From assembly GCF_026410255.1 (NCBI RefSeq), contig NZ_JAPMLL010000001.1:124001-188000 (forward strand): 64,000 nucleotides of DNA, written 5' to 3'. Within the stretch, counting starts at the first letter, position 1. Each line of letters begins with the position of its first letter. The notes beneath the pieces were generated by a model. That model had not been told where the DNA came from. It saw nothing but the letters and a program-made list of their open reading frames with translations, and searched no databases. A program made the position numbers and the translations under genes. This DNA comes from Xanthomarina sp. F1114. Lineage in GTDB: Bacteria > Bacteroidota > Bacteroidia > Flavobacteriales > Flavobacteriaceae. This document shows positions 1 through 9,300 of the stretch, in pieces.

Positions 1-42
1 AAATCAACATTTAGTAAATGAAGTAGAATTATGTTAAAAATG

Positions 43-56
43 TTATGCACGCATAA
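43..56. promoter_or_regulatory. Perfect-armed palindrome, putative operator of the TonB receptor/SGNH pair
   Basis: TTATGC, AC, GCATAA forms a 6-2-6 inverted repeat about 100 bases upstream of the receptor start at 153. A possible -7-like box TATATTGC lies at 97-104, so the palindrome would sit in an upstream, activator-type position. A 12-of-14 match occurs at 25380-25393 in the promoter of an acyl-CoA thioesterase gene. The protein that binds it is unknown. Confidence 0.45.
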
Positions 57-152
57 TTTTAATCAAAAACCTCTTAAAGTTTTCATAATATTATTATATA
101 TTGCCTAATAATAAATTAACTAAATCAATTAATAATTAACTAAAACTATAAA

Positions 153-2918
153 ATGAAATCAATCCTTTCACTTTTATTTTTGTTTTTTTGTGGGATATCG
201 TACTCACAAACAACAATTTCAGGTGTTGTAACTGACGAGAACAGTCAGCCAATTCCTGGAGCAAACGTTATTATAGTAGGGACGTCGACTGGTACAGTTA
301 CCGATTTCGATGGAAACTTTTTTTTAACTGTCAGTCAAGAACCTCCGTTTACATTACAAGCAAGTAGTGTTGGGTTTAGCACCGTAAACCAAGAGGTTAC
401 GGCCAACAACCAAACTTTAAATTTTATCTTGAAAGAAGGAACTTCATTAGACGAAGTAGTTATTTCCGCTTCTAGAACTCCGGAAAGAATCTTTGAATCC
501 CCAGTAACTGTAGAACGTTTTGGTTTAAAAGAAATTAAAAATACAGCTTCTGCAGATTTCTATAATGGTTTAGAAAACTTAAAAGGTGTGGATATCAACA
601 CCAACAGTTTAACGTTTAACTCAATAAATACAAGAGGGTTTGCGGCTTTTTCTAACACACGTTTTATGCAACTGGTGGATGGAATGGACAACTCAACTCC
701 TGCCTTAAATTTCCCAATAGGAAACTTAGTAGGAATGATTGAAACCGATGTACAAAGTGTCGAGTTACTTCCTGGAGCTGCTTCTGCACTATATGGAGCA
801 AACGCTTTCAACGGAATTCTTTTTATGAGAAGTAAAAGCCCGTTTGATGTGCAAGGTATTAGTGGTTACTACAAACAAGGAATTACCTCGCAAGATGCTG
901 CTGGAGACAACACCTATAGAGATTTAGGGATTAGACTCGCACATAAATTTAGCGATAAATTTGCGGCTAAAGTAAATTTTGGCTGGTTAAAAGGAACCGA
1001 TTGGTATGCAACTAACTATCAAGGAAAACCAGGAACTGGTGACACTAGAGCTAGTTTAAACTACGATGGTTACAATATATATGGTGACGAAGTTTCTACA
1101 AACATACGCTCGGCTTCTGGTGGATTAGGAATTATTCCAGACGTTGTAGTAAGTAGAACAGGATATGAAGAAAGAGATTTAACCGATTATAATGCAGAAA
1201 GTATAAAAGCTGACTGGGGACTATACTACCGTCCATGGGCTAACGATTTCGAAATTGCTTATGTAGGTAAAGTAGGTACAGGTTCTACCATTTATCAAGG
1301 ATCTAACCGTTACAGCATTGATAACTTCTTTCAACAACAACACAAAATTGAAGTTAGAAATGACAACTTCTTTTTAAGAGGTTATATAGTTGCAGACAAA
1401 GCAGGAGACTCTTATGATATGACTATGACCGGTATTCAAATTAACAGAGCTTGGAAAAGTGATGAACAATGGTTTGGAGATTATATCAACACCTTTGCTG
1501 CAGCAACTATAGGCGGTGCTACAGAAGATCAGGCTCACGATTTAGCAAGACAAGCTGCAGAATCAGGAAGATATGAACCAGGTTCGCCAGAGTTTAAAGC
1601 GGCCTTCAATAAAAGTATTAATGACCCACAGTTAGTAACTGGTTCAAAATTCCAAGATGCTTCTAAATATTACCATGCAGATGGTAACTACAATTTCAGT
1701 CACCTTTGGGATGTGCTCGAAGTACAACTTGGAGGATCTTTTAGAAAATATGATTTAAATTCATCTGGAACAATATACACGGATTACGACGGATCTATAC
1801 CTTATTCAGAATATGGTATCTATACCCAGCTTCAAAAACAATTTGATTTAAACGAAGACTTAGAACTTAAATTAACAGGTTCAGCACGTTTTGATAAATC
1901 TGAATTTTACAGTGGATTTGTGTCTCCAAGAATTTCTGCTGGTTTAACTATAAACAGAAACCACAATATTAGAGCTTCTTTCCAAACAGGATTTAGAAAC
2001 CCAACAACTCAAGATTTATTTATTGGATTAGATGCCGGACCATACGTATTAGTTGGTTCTGCTCCTTCCAACTTGGATAGATATACTAGAGATTATGCTG
2101 TAAGTGCTTCCGGACAACAAAACGGTCACCCAGCAATTATAAACCAAACAGGTGGAGCTGCATATACCAACTCTTACTCAAGTTCAAGTGTTACTGCATA
2201 TTTAGCCAGTGGAAACTCCCCTGGAACAAGAGATGCTAGTTTACTAAAGGTTGGGAATCCAGATATTGTAAAACCAGAACAAGTAAGTTCTATGGAAATT
2301 GGGTATAGAGGTAAATTAAACCCTCTAACTATAGATTTAAGTGTGTACTACAATAAATATAAAGACTTTATATCTAACGAAAATGTTGTTGCTCCTTTAT
2401 ACGGGGTAGCAGGAGATAATGGAGTCTCTCTTGACGCGATTAACTTTAAAGATTACCAATCATATCAAACCTACACAAATTCAGATGTCGATGTAAAATC
2501 TTTTGGAGGGTCCATAGGACTTTCAATGAAAGTATTTAATGGCTTCGATTTAAATGGTAGTTATACATATGCTAAAGAAGATTTCGACCAAGAAGCTAAT
2601 CCAGATTTTAGAACAAGTTTTAACACTCCAGAACATAAAGTAAAAGTTGGCTTTGGTCATACCGAAGTTTTTAAAAATTTTGGATTTAATTTAGCTTGGA
2701 AGTGGAGTGATGATTATAAGTGGGAAGCTACTTTTGGAGACGGAGACATTCCTGCTTTCCATTCTTTAGATGCACAAATTAGCTATACTGTTCCAAAAAT
2801 CAAGTCCGTATTTAAATTAGGTGCTTCTAATGCCTTTGGCGAAGAATATTATTCTGCAATTGGTACCGGTAGTATTGGATCTATTTATTATGTATCATGG
2901 ACACTTAATAACCTATAA
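153..2918 (+). CDS. TonB-dependent outer membrane receptor with carboxypeptidase-regulatory-like domain
   Basis: This is a 921-residue outer membrane receptor for TonB-driven uptake; the substrate is unknown. The signal peptide ends near residue 19 (SYSQ). A carboxypeptidase D regulatory-like domain spans about 20-97 (GVVTDENSQPIPGANV). It is followed by a TonB-box-like DEVVISA, a plug (about 110-230, with LLPGAASALYGANAFNG) and a long beta-barrel. The SGNH hydrolase-like lipoprotein gene starts only four bases after its stop codon. That suggests one transcript and a joint role, perhaps capture of a lipid ester or acylated compound at the surface. It lacks the size of SusC proteins and has no SusD partner nearby. 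Confidence 0.9.
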   Translation: MKSILSLLFLFFCGISYSQTTISGVVTDENSQPIPGANVIIVGTSTGTVTDFDGNFFLTVSQEPPFTLQASSVGFSTVNQEVTANNQTLNFILKEGTSLDEVVISASRTPERIFESPVTVERFGLKEIKNTASADFYNGLENLKGVDINTNSLTFNSINTRGFAAFSNTRFMQLVDGMDNSTPALNFPIGNLVGMIETDVQSVELLPGAASALYGANAFNGILFMRSKSPFDVQGISGYYKQGITSQDAAGDNTYRDLGIRLAHKFSDKFAAKVNFGWLKGTDWYATNYQGKPGTGDTRASLNYDGYNIYGDEVSTNIRSASGGLGIIPDVVVSRTGYEERDLTDYNAESIKADWGLYYRPWANDFEIAYVGKVGTGSTIYQGSNRYSIDNFFQQQHKIEVRNDNFFLRGYIVADKAGDSYDMTMTGIQINRAWKSDEQWFGDYINTFAAATIGGATEDQAHDLARQAAESGRYEPGSPEFKAAFNKSINDPQLVTGSKFQDASKYYHADGNYNFSHLWDVLEVQLGGSFRKYDLNSSGTIYTDYDGSIPYSEYGIYTQLQKQFDLNEDLELKLTGSARFDKSEFYSGFVSPRISAGLTINRNHNIRASFQTGFRNPTTQDLFIGLDAGPYVLVGSAPSNLDRYTRDYAVSASGQQNGHPAIINQTGGAAYTNSYSSSSVTAYLASGNSPGTRDASLLKVGNPDIVKPEQVSSMEIGYRGKLNPLTIDLSVYYNKYKDFISNENVVAPLYGVAGDNGVSLDAINFKDYQSYQTYTNSDVDVKSFGGSIGLSMKVFNGFDLNGSYTYAKEDFDQEANPDFRTSFNTPEHKVKVGFGHTEVFKNFGFNLAWKWSDDYKWEATFGDGDIPAFHSLDAQISYTVPKIKSVFKLGASNAFGEEYYSAIGTGSIGSIYYVSWTLNNL

Positions 2919-2922
2919 TATC

Positions 2923-4539
2923 ATGAAAAAATTTAATATGAAAACAAAATATATATGGTTACTTGCTGTACTCTTAGGTTTTACAGCTTGTAATAACGAT
3001 GATGACTCTTCTACACCGGAGCCTGTTTTACCAGCCTTAGTTGCTGGAGAAGCAGATTTATCAAATTATGTGGCGGTAGGTGCTTCTTTCTCTGCTGGTT
3101 TTACAGACAATGCTTTGTTTATAGCAGGACAACAAAATTCATTCCCAAACATTTTATCGCAGAAGTTTGAATTAGTTGGAGGAGGAACCTTCAATCAACC
3201 TTTAATGAACGATAATATTGGTGGTTTTGTAATGGGACCAACTGTAGTTGCCAATCCTAGACTATATTTTAATGGAACAGCGCCTGTTGTATTACCTGCA
3301 ACTCCAACAACCCAAGTAACCAATCATTTATCAGGACCTTTTAATAATTATGGTATTCCTGGTGCTAAAAGCTTCCATTTAGGAATACAAGGTTACGGAA
3401 CTTTAAACCCATATTTTGGCAGAATGGCTTCTAGTGCTGGTGCTACCGTACTTGGAGATGCTGTAAGTCAGAACCCAACATTTTTTACCTTATCTGAAAT
3501 TGGAGGAAACGATGTCTTAGCTTATGCTACTTCTGGCGGATCAGGTGTAGACCAAACCGGGAATATAGATCCATCAACTTATGGAAGCAATGATATTACA
3601 GACCCTAACGTGTTTGCAGCGTCTTTCTCTGCAGCAGTAGATGCCTTAACAGCAAATGGAGCTAAAGGTGTTGTAGCCAATGTACCGTATATTACAAGCT
3701 TAGCACATTTTACAACGGTACCTCATAACCCTCTAGATCCTACAAACCCAGATTTTGGACCTCAAATTCCAATGCTTAATTCTATTTTTGGTGCATTAAA
3801 TCAAATATATGATGCCTTAGGAGAACCTAACCGTATGGTTGTTTTTTCTGAAACAGAAGCAAGTCCAGTGGTTATTAAGGACGAGTATTTAACAGATATA
3901 TCTGCTCAAATAACTGGCGCTTTAATGGCTAGTCCAACCTTCCCTGATTTTATTGCTCAATTTGGTTTACCACCACAAGCGGCACCATTAGTAGCTGGAT
4001 TATTAGGACAGACTTACGGTCAAACAAGACAGGCTACAGAAACAGATTTATTTGTTTTACCTAGTAGTTCAGTAATTGGAACTGTTAATCAAGCTTATGC
4101 AGCAGCATTAATGCAACAAGGATTATCTCCTGAATTAGCAGGTCAATTTTCTATAGAAGGTATTACACTACCTTTAGAAGACAAATGGGTGCTTGTTCCA
4201 CAAGAACAAACAAATATCAAAAACGCAACAGATGCTTATAATTCAAGTATAGAAGCTATTGCAAATAACAAAAGCTTAGCTCTTGTAGATTTTAAAGGTA
4301 TTCTAATTGAAGCGTCGACCATAGGTTTTCCTTCTGGAAACTATATTTTAACTACAGAATTAGTTAGAGGTGGTTTGATTAGTTTAGACGGGGTTCATTT
4401 AACATCAAGAGGTTATGCCGTTATGGCTAACGAGATGATGAGAGCTATAGATCTTACTTACGGATCTAACTTTGAAGCCTCAGGGAATTTTGTAGATCCA
4501 GGAAACTATCCTACAAACTACCCTCCTAACTTACAATAA
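2923..4539 (+). CDS. SGNH/GDSL hydrolase-like outer membrane lipoprotein
   Basis: A lipoprotein of about 538 residues. I take the ATG at 2923, or 2938, as the start. An upstream in-frame ATG lies inside the receptor gene and would put non-signal residues ahead of the lipobox LGFTAC (Cys23). SGNH-type blocks are visible: GASFSAGF with candidate nucleophile Ser55, GGND at 194-197, and DGVHLTSRGY with candidate Asp489/His492. The family hydrolyses esters, including lipids and acylated sugars. Block I is GASFS rather than GDSLS, so the Asp of the canonical motif is replaced by Ala. Its translational proximity to the receptor suggests they act together at the outer membrane. The substrate is unknown. 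Confidence 0.8.
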   Translation: MKKFNMKTKYIWLLAVLLGFTACNNDDDSSTPEPVLPALVAGEADLSNYVAVGASFSAGFTDNALFIAGQQNSFPNILSQKFELVGGGTFNQPLMNDNIGGFVMGPTVVANPRLYFNGTAPVVLPATPTTQVTNHLSGPFNNYGIPGAKSFHLGIQGYGTLNPYFGRMASSAGATVLGDAVSQNPTFFTLSEIGGNDVLAYATSGGSGVDQTGNIDPSTYGSNDITDPNVFAASFSAAVDALTANGAKGVVANVPYITSLAHFTTVPHNPLDPTNPDFGPQIPMLNSIFGALNQIYDALGEPNRMVVFSETEASPVVIKDEYLTDISAQITGALMASPTFPDFIAQFGLPPQAAPLVAGLLGQTYGQTRQATETDLFVLPSSSVIGTVNQAYAAALMQQGLSPELAGQFSIEGITLPLEDKWVLVPQEQTNIKNATDAYNSSIEAIANNKSLALVDFKGILIEASTIGFPSGNYILTTELVRGGLISLDGVHLTSRGYAVMANEMMRAIDLTYGSNFEASGNFVDPGNYPTNYPPNLQ

Positions 4540-4560
4540 TATAGGTAAAAAACATGTTTA

Positions 4561-4600
4561 AAACGCCATCATTCCTTAATTCGGATTGATGGCGTTTTTT
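4561..4600 (+). terminator. Rho-independent terminator after the SGNH lipoprotein gene
   Basis: The arms AAACGCCATCATTCC (4561-4575) and GGATTGATGGCGTTT (4583-4597) pair with one mismatch and are followed by a T run. The hairpin closes the receptor/lipoprotein operon and separates it from atpD. Confidence 0.9.
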
Positions 4601-4628
4601 ATGCTTAAAAAAGCCTAAAAAATTCATG

Positions 4629-4657
4629 TTGTTTTTAAATTAAAACTACTATCTTTG
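4629..4657 (+). promoter_or_regulatory. Bacteroidota-type promoter of atpDC
   Basis: TTG at 4629-4631 and TATCTTTG at 4650-4657, separated by 18 bases, match the -33/-7 pattern of the Bacteroidota housekeeping sigma factor. The predicted start near 4664 leaves a leader of about 80 bases before the atpD ATG. Confidence 0.7.
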
Positions 4658-4730
4658 CAGCGCGAAAAAATGCATTTATCCCACGGGGTAAATTAGTTGT
4701 TTTTTTTCATATGAAACATTTAGCAAATAA

Positions 4731-6254
<1,524 letters not shown>

Positions 6255-6257
6255 AAA

Positions 6258-6310
6258 AGTTCAGAGTTTAGAGTTCAAAAACTGAAACTCATAACTTATA
6301 ACTCATAACT
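6258..6310. repeat. Two opposed arrays of 7-bp tandem repeats in the atpD-atpC spacer
   Basis: Three units, AGTTCAG, AGTTTAG and AGTTCAA, occupy 6258-6278. After an eight-base spacer, the units ACTCATA, ACTTATA and ACTCATA plus ACT occupy 6287-6310. The second array read on the other strand is made of AGTTATG/AGTTATA units, so the two arrays are imperfect inverted copies. They could fold into a hairpin in the atpDC mRNA just before the atpC start at 6321. Confidence 0.75.
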
Positions 6311-6320
6311 AAAAAGAGAT

Positions 6321-6614
6321 ATGTATTTAGAAATTGTATCACCAGAAGCAACTTTATTTAGTAAAGAAGTGGATTCGGTTGTTGTTCCCGGAGTTGATGG
6401 CGAGTTTGAAATGTTAAAAAATCACGCGCCCATTATTTCTCTCTTAAAAAAAGGCATCGTAAAAATTCATACTCATACTGAAAGTCATTTAGTATTTGAT
6501 GAATTACCGGCAGAAATACGTCCGCATAAAGACAACGATAAACTTTTGCTTTTAAAAATAACATCAGGAACTGTTGAGATGAAAGATAATAAAGTTATTA
6601 TCTTAGCTGAATAA
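6321..6614 (+). CDS. atpC: F-type ATP synthase subunit epsilon (short form)
   Basis: Epsilon subunit of the F1 central stalk, 97 residues. It begins MYLEIVSPEATLFSKEV and carries the conserved beta-sandwich block VVVPGVDGEFEMLKNHAPI. The E. coli protein is about 139 residues; this one ends just after the sandwich (VEMKDNKVIILAE). The C-terminal helical hairpin that inhibits ATP hydrolysis in other bacteria is therefore absent. Short epsilons are usual in Bacteroidota. It is co-transcribed with atpD. Confidence 0.95.
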   Translation: MYLEIVSPEATLFSKEVDSVVVPGVDGEFEMLKNHAPIISLLKKGIVKIHTHTESHLVFDELPAEIRPHKDNDKLLLLKITSGTVEMKDNKVIILAE

Positions 6615-6640
6615 GCTATCTAAAACATTCGATATAAATA

Positions 6641-6672
6641 AAAAAAGACTATCTATTAAGACAGTCTTTTTT
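6641..6672. terminator. Bidirectional terminator between atpC and the symporter gene
   Basis: AAAAAAGACT (6641-6650) and AGTCTTTTTT (6663-6672) pair perfectly, with a further TCT/AGA pairing inside. A and T runs on the two sides make it usable by the converging transcripts on both strands. Confidence 0.88.
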
Positions 6673-6675
6673 GCT

Positions 6676-8490
6676 TTATAAGATATTCACTTTTATTTTC
6701 TTCCAGAGTTTAATCAGGATCCATCCAAAAATTATAGAGGCTCCAGTTAGTAATACAGCAGAAGTATATTCTCCATATATAAAGTAACCTGTGGCAAACA
6801 TGAGACTGTAAATTAAAGCAGAACCTACTAACATAGCCAATATACCAGAAGGCACACTCCAACCTCCTTCTTTGGCATCCACTAATTCCATGTTTTCGTC
6901 TCTAGCCTCTACAACTACTTTTTCCCATCCTGGACCACCTGGCTGAATTCTCTTATAGAAGTTTCGTAAAACAGTTTTACTTTCAGCTTGTGTTAAAAAG
7001 GTAACCAATACCCAAACACATGTGGTTACCAAAACAATCATGGGGAATTTTGCCCAAGTAGGCAATAGTCCTTGATCTCCAAAAAAGTAAATTCCTAAAT
7101 CTGTAAAGTTTAGTAATATAGAAACTATCCCAGATACAAACATTGCAGAAATTTCACTCCAAGCGTTAATTCGCCACCAAAACCAACGCAAAATAAAAAT
7201 CAAACCTGTTCCTGCGCCAAACATTAAAATAATTTCGAACAGTTGTAAGGCATTAGTAAGTACTAAAGCTAAAAGCGCACTACAAACCATTAAGGTAACG
7301 GTTGCTAATCTACCTACAGTTACCAATTGCTTTTCTGAAGCTTCTTTATTTATTTGTTGTTTATAAAAGTCGTTTACTATATAAGATGCTCCCCAATTTA
7401 AATGAGTAGATATGGTACTCATATAGGCCGCAATTAAGGATGCCAATACTAAACCTAATAAACCACTTGGTAATTTGGTTAACATGGCAGAATAGGCTAA
7501 ATCGTGTCCCAATTTATCTTTGGCTACCAAAGGGAAAGCCTCTTGGATACTTGCAATATCCGGAAAAATCACCAAAGATGTTAAGGCGACAATAATCCAA
7601 GGCCACGGACGTAAAGCATAGTGCATAATATTAAAAAAGAAGGTAGCGCCAATGGCATGATTTTCGTTTTTAGCAGCCAACATACGTTGCGCGATATAGC
7701 CTCCACCACCTGGTTCGGCTCCCGGGTACCAAGAACTCCACCATTGGACTGCCAAAGGAATTATCAATAAGGTAATAAGAGCTTCTGTATCTGTAAAATC
7801 TGGTAATATATTTAATTTATCTACAACATTTTCGTGTTTAAGCATGGCTTCCAAGCCTCCTACTTCCGGTAAACCTACCAAATAATAAGCAGCTCCTAAA
7901 GCTCCTGCCATAGCCGTAAAAAACAGAATAAAGTCGGTGTAAACCACTCCTTTAAAACCACCTAAAGCACTAAAGACAACTGTAATTGTTCCCGCATAAA
8001 CAACTGTTTCCCAAGGTTGCAGTCCCAACATAATAGCTCCAATTTTTATGGCTGCCAAGGTTACGGCCGACATGGCTAAGATATTAAAGATAATTCCCAG
8101 ATAAATGGCACGGAAACCTCTAAGAAAACGAGCAGCTGGACCGCCATAACGCAATTCATAAAACTCGATATCTGTAGTGACTTGCGACTTTCTCCACAAC
8201 TTAGCATAGACAAAAACCGTAAGAAGTCCTGTTAACAAAAAAGCCCACCATACCCAATTTCCAGAAACGCCGTTGGTTCTAACTATATCTGTTACTAAAT
8301 TAGGAGTATCTGTAGAAAAAGTAGTTGCAACCATAGAAACACCTAGTAACCACCAAGGCATATTTCTTCCTGAAAGAAAATATTCGGCTGCAGATTTTCC
8401 AGATTGCTTGGACACATAAATTCCAATAAAAAGAGTAATTGCGAAGAAAATAACTATTAAAATAAGGTCTAGCGAGGACAATTCTACCAT
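6676..8490 (-). CDS. Sodium:solute symporter family permease
   Basis: An inner membrane transporter of 604 residues in the SSS family, which couples solute entry to sodium. About 13-15 hydrophobic helices can be read. The N-terminal block AAEYFLSGRNMPWWLLGVSM and a later helix (LASLIAAYMSTISTHLNWGASYIVNDFY, split over two conserved stretches) are family hallmarks. Its length is at the upper end of the family. The substrate cannot be told from the sequence; sugars, amino acids or carboxylates are all possible. It lies 31 bases downstream of the umuD-like gene on the same strand but is unlikely to be functionally linked to it. Confidence 0.9.
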   Translation of the reverse strand: MVELSSLDLILIVIFFAITLFIGIYVSKQSGKSAAEYFLSGRNMPWWLLGVSMVATTFSTDTPNLVTDIVRTNGVSGNWVWWAFLLTGLLTVFVYAKLWRKSQVTTDIEFYELRYGGPAARFLRGFRAIYLGIIFNILAMSAVTLAAIKIGAIMLGLQPWETVVYAGTITVVFSALGGFKGVVYTDFILFFTAMAGALGAAYYLVGLPEVGGLEAMLKHENVVDKLNILPDFTDTEALITLLIIPLAVQWWSSWYPGAEPGGGGYIAQRMLAAKNENHAIGATFFFNIMHYALRPWPWIIVALTSLVIFPDIASIQEAFPLVAKDKLGHDLAYSAMLTKLPSGLLGLVLASLIAAYMSTISTHLNWGASYIVNDFYKQQINKEASEKQLVTVGRLATVTLMVCSALLALVLTNALQLFEIILMFGAGTGLIFILRWFWWRINAWSEISAMFVSGIVSILLNFTDLGIYFFGDQGLLPTWAKFPMIVLVTTCVWVLVTFLTQAESKTVLRNFYKRIQPGGPGWEKVVVEARDENMELVDAKEGGWSVPSGILAMLVGSALIYSLMFATGYFIYGEYTSAVLLTGASIIFGWILIKLWKKIKVNIL

Positions 8491-8521
8491 AGGTGTCTGT
8501 GGTTTATTTTGGTGGCGTAAG

Positions 8522-8965
8522 TTATACTTTTTTAATCACATTGGTAACAATTCCCCAAATAACAAAGTTATTGTCTTCATTGATTTTTATGGCTTGATAG
8601 TTTGGGTTTTCAGGTTGTAACCACACCCCATCTTTTTCAACACGCAAACGCTTTACTGTAAATTCGCCATCCAGAAAGCATACAGCTATTCTATTATTTA
8701 TAGGTTCCAAACTCCTATCAATTACCAATAAATCGTTATCGTCTAAGCCAGCACCAATCATACTTTGACCGCTAACACGCGCATAAAAAGTGGTTTTTCT
8801 ATTCTTAACAAGCATATTGTCTAAAGAAAGTGTTTCTTCTCCTTTAAAATCTTCAGCAGGGGAAGGAATTCCAGCAGATATACCAGCATCGAAAAAAACG
8901 GCGCCCGAAGAATTTGAATAATCGGGACTAAAAAAGCTAAGACTTTTAGATTGACTTTGTATCAT
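8522..8965 (-). CDS. umuD: UmuD-like S24 autopeptidase, without an adjacent umuC
   Basis: A 147-residue LexA/UmuD-type serine peptidase (S24). In E. coli, UmuD cuts itself upon RecA activation and becomes the UmuD' subunit of DNA polymerase V. The cleavage site is visible as Ala31-Gly32 in SAGIPSPAEDF, equivalent to CGFPSPAADY of E. coli. The catalytic pair is Ser68 (SGQSM) and Lys105 (FTVKRL), 37 residues apart as in E. coli UmuD. There is no DNA-binding domain, so it is not LexA. No umuC lies next to it, whereas umuDC is the usual arrangement. A strong inverted repeat sits directly upstream. Confidence 0.88.
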   Translation of the reverse strand: MIQSQSKSLSFFSPDYSNSSGAVFFDAGISAGIPSPAEDFKGEETLSLDNMLVKNRKTTFYARVSGQSMIGAGLDDNDLLVIDRSLEPINNRIAVCFLDGEFTVKRLRVEKDGVWLQPENPNYQAIKINEDNNFVIWGIVTNVIKKV

Positions 8966-8978
8966 AGTTATTTGTGTG

Positions 8979-9021
8979 CTTAAAGTCCTATTTACACAGG
9001 TTATATCTATAGGACTTAAAG
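8979..9021. promoter_or_regulatory. Inverted repeat upstream of umuD, putative operator
   Basis: CTTAAAGTCCTAT (8979-8991) and ATAGGACTTAAAG (9009-9021) are inverted copies that agree at 12 of 13 positions, separated by 17 bases. The repeat ends 14 bases upstream of the umuD start. I could not find a clear TAnnTTTG box there. It may be an SOS-type or other operator, or a hairpin in a short leader. The regulator is unknown. Confidence 0.5.
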
Positions 9022-9194
9022 ACTCTTAGATTAATAAGAATTGCTTGATGATATTTATACCATTAGAAGCCTCAATTTAGTAAATTAAACATATAAAATG
9101 TATAGAAGTAAACTATATTTTTAAGATATGTATGTTATAGAGCCTTTTGTGTTTATAGCATCACATTGTAAATAAGATTTAGTTTTTTAATGTT

Positions 9195-9271
9195 TTGGTA
9201 TACTACCATGAGGTAGCCATGGAGTATCCATGGGAAAGGTACGGGAAAGCCATGGGAAAGGTATACTATTT
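9195..9271. repeat. Degenerate 11-bp tandem repeat array
   Basis: Units of exactly 11 bp follow each other from 9206: CCATGAGGTAG, CCATGGAGTAT, CCATGGGAAAG, GTACGGGAAAG, CCATGGGAAAG. GGTATACTA flanks the array on both sides (9197-9205 and 9260-9268). The array is GC-richer than its surroundings and lies between recX and umuD. The gene-free stretch 8966-9300 otherwise holds only the inverted repeat at 8979-9021 and AT-rich sequence. Confidence 0.85.
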
Positions 9272-9300
9272 GACTCGTCCTAAAATAACTATACAGATTA

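Noticed and set aside
2821-2922. In-frame upstream extension of the SGNH lipoprotein gene overlapping the receptor gene.
   Set aside because: The extension lies within the receptor's coding sequence and would place 34 residues before a good lipoprotein signal.
8966-9300. A hidden umuC fragment or small gene between recX and umuD.
   Set aside because: All frames are broken; only the inverted repeat and the tandem array are present.
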